64,000 bases of DNA from Cyprinodon diabolis (Eukaryota; Chordata; Actinopteri; Cyprinodontiformes; Cyprinodontidae): NCBI GenBank assembly GCA_030533445.1, contig CM060064.1:40517787-40581786 (forward strand), written 5' to 3'. Every line of letters begins with the position of its first letter. The stretch's first letter is position 1. The notes below the pieces were generated by a model, which saw nothing but the letters and a program-made list of their open reading frames with translations, had not been told where the DNA came from and did no database searches. Positions 59,401-64,000 of the stretch are shown here, one piece after another. The translations under genes and the position numbers were made by a program.

Positions 59401-60883
59401 ATTCCCATAAACACACTCCTAAACCTTGTGGACAGCCTTCCCAGAAGAGTTGAAGCTGTTCTAGCTGCAAAGGGTGGACCGACGTCATATTGAACCCTAT
59501 GGATTAGGAACGGGATGTCACTTAAGCTCATATGTGAGTCAAGGCAGGTGAGCAAATACTTTTGGCAATATAGTGTATGTGAGTCAAGGCAGGTGAGCAA
59601 ATACTTTTGGCAATATAGTGTATATATATATATATATATATACACTATATTGCCAAAAGTATTTGCTCACCCATCCAAATTATTGGAATCAGGTGTTCCA
59701 ATCACTTCCATGGCCACAGGTGTATAAATTCAAGCACCTAGGCATGCAGACTGTTTTTACAAACATTTGTGAAAGAATGGGTCGCTCTCAGGAGCTCAGT
59801 GAATTCCAGCGTGGAACTGTGATAGGATGCCACCTGTGCAACAAATCCAGTCGTGAAATTTCCTCGCTCCTAAATATTCCACAGTCAACTGTCAGCTGTA
59901 TTATAAGAAAATGGAAGTGTTTGGGAACGACAGCAACTCAGCCACGAAGTGGTAGGCCACGTAAACTGACGGAGCGGGGTCAGCGGATGCTGAAGCGCAT
60001 AGTGCGAAGAGGTCGCCAACTTTCTGCAGAGTCAATCACTACAGACCTCCAAACTTCATGTGGCCTTCAGATTAGCTCAAGAACAGTGCGCAGAGAGCTT
60101 CATGGAATGGGTTTCCATGGTCGAGCAGCTGCATCCAAGCCATACATAACCAAGTGCAATGCAAAGCGTCGGATGCGGTGGTGTAAAGCACGCCGCCACT
60201 GGACTCTAGAGCAGTGGAGACGCGTTCTCTGGAGTGACGAATCGCGCTTCTCCATCTGGCAATCTGATGGACGGGTCTGGGTTTGGCGGTTGCCAGGAGA
60301 ACGGTACTTGTCTGACTGCATTGTGCCAAGTGTAAAGTTTGGTGGAGGGGGGATTATGGTGTGGGGTTGTTTTTCAGGAGCTGGGCTTGGCCCCTTAGTT
60401 CCAGTGAAAGGAACTCTGAATGCTTCAGCATACCAAGACATTTTGGACAATTCCATGCTCCCAACTTTGTGGGAACAGTTTGGAGCTGGCCCCTTCCTCT
60501 TCCAACATGACTGTGCACCAGTGCACAAAGCAAGGTCCATAAAGACATGGATGACAGAGTCTGGTGTGGATGAACTTGACTGGCCTGCACAGAGTCCTGA
60601 CCTCAACCCGATAGAACACCTTTGGGATGAATTAGAGCGGAGACTGAGAGCCAGGCCTTCTCGTCCAACATCAGTGTGCGACCTCACAAATGCGCTTCTG
60701 GAAGAATGGTCAAAAATTCCCATAAACACACTCCTAAACCTTGTGGACAGCCTTCCCAGAAGAGTTGAAGCTGTTCTAGCTGCAAAGGGTGGACCGACGT
60801 CATATTGAACCCTATGGATTAGGAACGGGATGTCACTTAAGCTCATACAGTATATATATATATATATATATATATATGTTATG

Positions 60884-60958
<75 letters not shown>

Positions 60959-63841
60959 ATGGAATATACAAATATCTGCAAAATCACACATTTATTAATT
61001 TAGGTCCAAACAAATGCATTTAATGAGCAGCAATATTCATATCGCTTGTTAGTTTATTTTATTTGCTCACAGTCTCAGTAATATGAAAATTGAATATTTT
61101 ATTTTTCTAAAACTGAAAAGAAATCTATGGATTTTATTACATAGAATGAAAATACATAAGAGATTACTTTTACTGTCACTATGGGAACACAGCTGTATTA
61201 TCTGCAAAACAAGCACAATAAAAGGCAAATTAAACTATAGATACACTGTCAAATTTTGAAAAAGTCAAAAAATTAAAAATAGCAAAGGGATATCATGAAT
61301 GTAAAGACATAGCAGATTATTAGAAATATGTGCAACAAGCAACTTATGTTGTTATTATTTTTGAAATACCATAAAGAATTTTATGCTAGTATTTCTGTAA
61401 CAGAATGAGAAACCTAAAGAGGTCTCCATCTGTAGCTGATGCATCCTTTACTTTTAGTGGATAAATAAGATATTATTTGCAGATTTAGAAAAATATATTT
61501 ATTGTACCTCCCTTAAATGTGTTCCAAGATTTTTCTATTCTTCTTTATAATTTTTCTCTCATTATACAATCTAGATTTTAATTCTCTTTGGATTGTAAAG
61601 GCTGCAGACTTCCAAGTCATTACCTAAAATAAAATACATTCTAATGCACCGTACCGTAGGCATATAACATCCTGTTGTTGACAATTTCTCCAATACCTTA
61701 ATTCAATATTTACTCATATTCTCAGTGACTATGCTTTATTATACCCTATTTATGAAATAAGAACATTTAAGAGTATTTCTGAGGTGTGAATGAAAGTCAT
61801 TGTTTGTAACATAATTATAAATGTTGCCATCTTTTTGTGAAGACTTTACTTCATCAACTCATCATAGCACTTTAGGGGTTAAAGCTAGCTGAGAGTAAAC
61901 AGAGCTTTTTTTTTTTTTTTTTTTACAGAACCAAAATCTTTTGTGTGTTTCGTTTCACATCAGAAAATGCAAACAATCATGTTCAGATTGTTTTTATTTT
62001 GAAATTTATGATGAAATTTTAGTTTAGTTTTTCAGTGTATATTAATACATGTATAAAAGTTTGTCTGTGGTCCTCTGTCCGTTGTTTATTGGTCAGGAAT
62101 ACATCTTTGTGAACATGGAAAAACAAGCCCTGTATTTGTAAAGGACCTGGAGGTTACCCAGATAGTGTCTGTGGGAGTGATTTCAAGTATAAACATGTAG
62201 GGAAATGTCCGATGGAACAATGTGTGAGGCTAACTGATGGGGGGACTCATGCAGAATGGTCAACTTCAAATGAATAGAAAGAAAAGCATTAGCTACTTTT
62301 TGAGGGACCATTGGTGTCTGCAGTATGAAAACATTTTCTTTATTTTTTCTTATTCTTTCCCTTTGCAGATCATCCTGAACTCTATGCACAAGTATCAGCC
62401 GCGAGTTCACATTATCAAAAAGAAGGACCACACCGCCTCGTTGCTCAACCTCAAATCTGAGGAGTTTCGCACCTTTGTGTTTGTTGAGACTGTCTTTACT
62501 GCTGTCACAGCTTATCAGAACCAGCTGGTGAGTAAACCTGTCAGTTCTTGATCATATGTCCCTGCTTAAGCTCTAATATTTTAGTTTTTCTATATTAGAT
62601 GTTCGGGCATGCTTAAATGAGTCACATGAACCTTTTTAGGACAGAACTTCTGTTTAAACTGAGGTTAAAAGTGCAATCTAAATCAGAAAATGGAAAGCTT
62701 AAGAGAAGGTCATTTAATTTACCCGGTTTGATGCCCACAGTCTGCACTCTGGGTTCCTGAGCAAAACCCTTAACCCCACGCTGCTCCCCGAGTGCCGCAC
62801 AATGGCATCCCAATGCTCCACAAGGGGATGGGTTAAATGCAGAGATAAATTTCTCCAATGTGAGATCAATAAAGTTAAATTATTGTTACATAAATATATA
62901 TTAATACTGTGCTGTACTCTCCAAAAAATTTTACATAGAGACAGACAAATAAATGTGACCCTGCATGGATAAGAAGTTCACTGGAATAAAACTTACATCC
63001 TTAGGGGTATGTAACCTTTAGATGTGACTATTGCGCTACACACCTGAATAAAATAGCTAAATCACCTTATTATGATGATGATGATGCTAAGTGATGCTAA
63101 AATCGGAGTCAGGTGTGTTACAGCAGAGATGCATCTAGAAGTCTCAGACACCTGTTATGAGGGCCTGAAGATGGGGTTTATTTTTGGGCAGCAAAAAAGT
63201 TCCTACTTGTTGCGCCCCCTGGTGTAAGGATTGTGGTATATACTCACAACGTACACCCTTTGGGATTTTTCTTACCAATTTGTAATTTGTGCAAACTTAT
63301 ATATTTACATGATTTTATTTAGGTATTTTAGCTAGATTCTCATTCAAGAATGAAATAAAATGTGAACAAAACTGAACAAAAATGTTTAATTAATTTACAT
63401 TAGATTATTATTTTTAAATATTTAATTACATGTTGTTTATTAAATGCTACATCCAGCAATGTTGGAATATAAAGCAATGTGTTTATCGAACACTAACTTT
63501 TCTTAGAGCATTTTTTTTTAACCAGGGCTTTGATTATGTGAAAATTTGACTAAAAACATCCAATGAAACCTGTATCTTTAAAATATTTTAATATGTCTTA
63601 ATAAGACTTTCCAAAAATTGGCTTTTAATATTTGTTTTGAAATATGGAGTTTATATTCTCTGATGTGGTAACTGAAGATTAATTTCTAGGAGAAGGAAAA
63701 CAAAGTTGGGAGCAGAGAAGAAAAGCAGATTGGTCTAAATTGTCTTATGCTTCTGTCCCCCCAGATAACTAAGCTGAAGATCGACAGCAACCCTTTTGCC
63801 AAAGGCTTCAGGGATTCTTCCCGGCTGACGGACATGGAGAG
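54957..63841 (+). CDS. tbx20: T-box transcription factor Tbx20, N-terminal and T-box exons (gene runs off the window)
   Basis: Coding segments 54957-55086, 55805-56042, 57107-57271, 58004-58112, 62369-62527 and 63765-63841 join to 292 codons plus two bases, with every junction GT/AG and in phase. The protein begins [20 protein letters not shown], the Tbx20-specific start that includes the Engrailed-homology-like FSIAALM motif used for Groucho-type repression. It continues to [20 protein letters not shown], where the T-box DNA-binding domain starts (about residue 98). The domain runs through [88 protein letters not shown] and [17 protein letters not shown]. Tbx20 is a nuclear regulator of heart chamber and cranial motor-neuron development. 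The C-terminal activation/repression exons lie beyond the window. One residue to note is V253 in FVFVETVF. Introns 1-6 hold no other genes except two Tc1 transposons in intron 4. Confidence 0.95.
55087..55804 (+). other. tbx20: tbx20 intron 1
   Basis: GT...AG intron of 718 bp, T-rich, with T runs at about 55360-55395 and 55615-55660. No other feature. Confidence 0.9.
55805..56042 (+). CDS. tbx20: tbx20 coding exon 2
   Basis: Acceptor TCAG at 55801-55804, donor GTAAAG at 56043. Encodes residues 44-122 plus two bases of R123: EQFVEKSSC, an acidic/Ser-rich linker, [15 protein letters not shown], and the opening of the T-box ([20 protein letters not shown]). GC-rich compared with its introns. 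Confidence 0.95.
56043..57106 (+). other. tbx20: tbx20 intron 2 with (TA)n and poly-T tracts
   Basis: GT...AG intron of 1064 bp. It contains a (TA)n microsatellite at 56348-56408 (about 30 units) and a poly-T tract at 56571-56594. No transposon recognised. Confidence 0.9.
56348..56408. repeat. (TA)n microsatellite in tbx20 intron 2
   Basis: About 30 uninterrupted TA units. Confidence 0.95.
57107..57271 (+). CDS. tbx20: tbx20 coding exon 3
   Basis: Acceptor TATAG at 57102-57106, donor GTAAAC at 57272. Encodes R123 to R178: [47 protein letters not shown]. This is the core T-box segment involved in DNA contact and folding. Confidence 0.95.
57272..58003 (+). other. tbx20: tbx20 intron 3
   Basis: GT...AG intron of 732 bp, A-rich in the middle (57415-57480). 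Its last 70 bp carry ATTGGTC (57934-57940) and CCAATCAG (57970-57977). Confidence 0.9.
58004..58112 (+). CDS. tbx20: tbx20 coding exon 4
   Basis: Acceptor CTGCAG at 57998-58003, donor GTGAGC at 58113. Encodes residues 178-214: [18 protein letters not shown], then [16 protein letters not shown]. Ends in phase 0. Confidence 0.95.
58328..59575 (+). mobile_element. Complete Tc1-like transposon, copy B (1248 bp)
   Basis: 29-bp perfect terminal inverted repeats at 58328-58356 and 59547-59575; flanking TA at 58326-58327 and 59576-59577. It has the same length and encodes the same protein as copy A, 38 kb away. It inserted within a short TA run and lies in sense orientation in tbx20 intron 4. Confidence 0.95.
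58462..59493 (+). CDS. Tc1-like DD34E transposase (343 aa), copy B
   Basis: Predicted protein identical to copy A throughout: paired-like DNA-binding region, GRPR at 59-62, catalytic D154, D245, E280, intact to the final GGPTSY. Start chosen at ATG 58462 (MGRSQEL) to fit the family length. The frame stays open upstream to 58348, inside the element's 5' region, giving up to 381 codons. Being intronic and sense to tbx20, its transcript could be driven either by its own weak upstream sequence or by tbx20 read-through. Confidence 0.93.
   Translation: MGRSQELSEFQRGTVIGCHLCNKSSREISSLLNIPQSTVSCIIRKWKCLGTTATQPRSGRPRKLTERGQRMLKRIVRRGRQLSAESITTDLQTSCGLQISSRTVRRELHGMGFHGRAAASKPYITKCNAKRRMRWCKARRHWTLEQWRRVLWSDESRFSIWQSDGRVWVWRLPGERYLSDCIVPSVKFGGGGIMVWGCFSGAGLGPLVPVKGTLNASAYQDILDNSMLPTLWEQFGAGPFLFQHDCAPVHKARSIKTWMTESGVDELDWPAQSPDLNPIEHLWDELERRLRARPSRPTSVCDLTNALLEEWSKIPINTLLNLVDSLPRRVEAVLAAKGGPTSY
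59578..59642 (+). repeat. Detached 43-bp Tc1 3' tail plus (TA)11 linker
   Basis: 59578-59620 repeats exactly the last 43 bp of the element (TGTGAGTCAAGGCAGG...TATAGTG, as at 59533-59575). A 22-bp (TA)11 run at 59621-59642 then leads straight into the 5' end of copy C. This 43-bp piece is exactly what copy C lacks at its own 3' end. Confidence 0.95.
59643..60847 (+). mobile_element. Tc1-like transposon, copy C, lacking its 3' terminal 43 bp
   Basis: The 5' inverted repeat is intact (59643-59671), but the element stops after ...TTAAGCTCATA at 60847 and passes into CAG and a long (TA)n array. Without a 3' inverted repeat of its own it could not be mobilised as a normal Tc1 unit. The coding region is whole. 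Confidence 0.93.
59777..60808 (+). CDS. Tc1-like DD34E transposase (343 aa), copy C
   Basis: Identical predicted protein to copies A and B, with all catalytic residues (D154, D245, E280). The same start (MGRSQEL) is used. An upstream frame extends into the preceding TA array as an [13 protein letters not shown] run that is certainly not native. Its element lacks the right end, but a transposase made here could still act on A or B in trans. Confidence 0.92.
   Translation: MGRSQELSEFQRGTVIGCHLCNKSSREISSLLNIPQSTVSCIIRKWKCLGTTATQPRSGRPRKLTERGQRMLKRIVRRGRQLSAESITTDLQTSCGLQISSRTVRRELHGMGFHGRAAASKPYITKCNAKRRMRWCKARRHWTLEQWRRVLWSDESRFSIWQSDGRVWVWRLPGERYLSDCIVPSVKFGGGGIMVWGCFSGAGLGPLVPVKGTLNASAYQDILDNSMLPTLWEQFGAGPFLFQHDCAPVHKARSIKTWMTESGVDELDWPAQSPDLNPIEHLWDELERRLRARPSRPTSVCDLTNALLEEWSKIPINTLLNLVDSLPRRVEAVLAAKGGPTSY
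60848..60957. repeat. Long (TA)n array with an internal duplicated spacer
   Basis: CAG then TA units to 60877, a GTTATGGAATA spacer, about 35 more TA units to 60955, and then a second GTTATGGAATA. It replaces the missing 3' end of Tc1 copy C. Confidence 0.9.
62369..62527 (+). CDS. tbx20: tbx20 coding exon 5
   Basis: Acceptor TTTGCAG at 62362-62368, donor GTGAGT at 62528. Encodes 53 codons, residues 215-267: [20 protein letters not shown], then [20 protein letters not shown] and [10 protein letters not shown]. This segment follows the 4.3-kb intron that carries Tc1 copies B and C. Confidence 0.95.
62528..63764 (+). other. tbx20: tbx20 intron 5
   Basis: GT...AG intron of 1237 bp with a SINE at 62722-62881 and a (GAT)n run at about 63074-63094. 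No other feature. Confidence 0.9.
62722..62881 (+). mobile_element. SINE copy in tbx20 intron 5
   Basis: Body of the family seen at 20805: CTGGGTTCCTGAGCAAAACC, CACGCTGCTCCCCGAGTGCC, GGGGATGGGTTAAATGCAGA, ending GATCAATAAAGTTAAATTA. Head truncated. Confidence 0.65.
63765..63841 (+). CDS. tbx20: tbx20 coding exon 6
   Basis: Acceptor CCCCCAG ending at 63764, donor GTACTG at 63842. Encodes residues 268-292 plus two bases: [15 protein letters not shown], then [10 protein letters not shown], the C-terminal end of the T-box. The donor GTACTG is weaker than the others, but the phase (AG|) and the conserved exon end (LTD.ER) support it. Confidence 0.9.
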
Positions 63842-64000
63842 GTACTGGGGATTCTGGGCCCAGAAGTGTTTGTTTGGCTTTGTTCTCACTAATAAGACAC
63901 TAAAGAATGGATGAGATTTTATTCCTGTTCATCAGGATCTCTGTTGCTTCTTTGTCTAATGGACAATTCCTGTGTTTTATCCTAGTTCATAGTTTCCACT
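63842..64000 (+). other. tbx20: Start of tbx20 intron 6, cut by the window end
   Basis: Begins with GTACTGGGG. No further exon in the last 159 bp. Confidence 0.7.

Larger units (their letters stand above)
58113..62368 (+). other. tbx20: tbx20 intron 4 carrying two Tc1 transposons
   Basis: GT...AG intron of 4256 bp, of which about 2.5 kb is Tc1 sequence (58328-60847) and about 110 bp is (TA)n (60848-60957). From 60960 to 62368 the intron is AT-rich unique DNA, with a poly-T at 61907-61924 and an AGGTGTGA T-box half-site at 61782-61789. Confidence 0.9.

Overview
This is eukaryotic DNA from a ray-finned (teleost) fish, probably a percomorph. Evidence: spliced exons with GT/AG borders, an AT-rich background with long poly-A/T and (TA)n tracts, and typical fish repeats (Tc1-like and hAT DNA transposons, L2-like and Rex1/CR1-like LINE fragments, tRNA-derived SINEs). 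There are no operons, ribosome binding sites, rRNA genes or CRISPR arrays. The species cannot be fixed from the window alone.

The only host gene recognised is tbx20, a T-box transcription factor of heart and motor-neuron development. It lies at the right end on the + strand. Six coding exons run from the start codon at 54957 to 63841, all with consistent phases, and cover the N-terminus and nearly all of the T-box. The gene leaves the window in intron 6, so the C-terminal exons are not seen.

Positions 1-54400 contain no convincing host exon. This stretch is unique AT-rich DNA punctuated by transposon debris: LINE fragments near 19.1-20.8, 23.4, 27.3, 36.4, 46.3-47.2 and 48.4-49.0 kb; SINEs near 17.6, 20.9 and 30.4 kb; a 484-bp hAT-type element with an exact 8-bp target duplication at 37.3 kb; and a nested stack of elements at 40.4-41.6 kb. 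Several GC-richer, repeat-free blocks (about 5.5, 21.7, 28.5, 34.1, 49.9, 51.6-52.05 and 52.25-52.65 kb) are candidate cis-regulatory elements of tbx20. That is inference from position, composition and motif content only.

The most striking structure is a family of Tc1-like DD34E transposons. Copy A (19237-20484, - strand) and copy B (58328-59575, + strand) are both 1248 bp, with 29-bp terminal inverted repeats, TA target duplications and an intact 343-residue transposase. Copy C (59643-60847, + strand) encodes the same protein but lacks its last 43 bp. Exactly that 43-bp segment sits upstream of copy C, across a (TA)11 linker, so tail plus linker plus body read as a circularly permuted element. 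Copies B and C lie in tbx20 intron 4. Copy A interrupts a LINE reverse-transcriptase fragment, and removing it restores the LINE reading frame across the junction.
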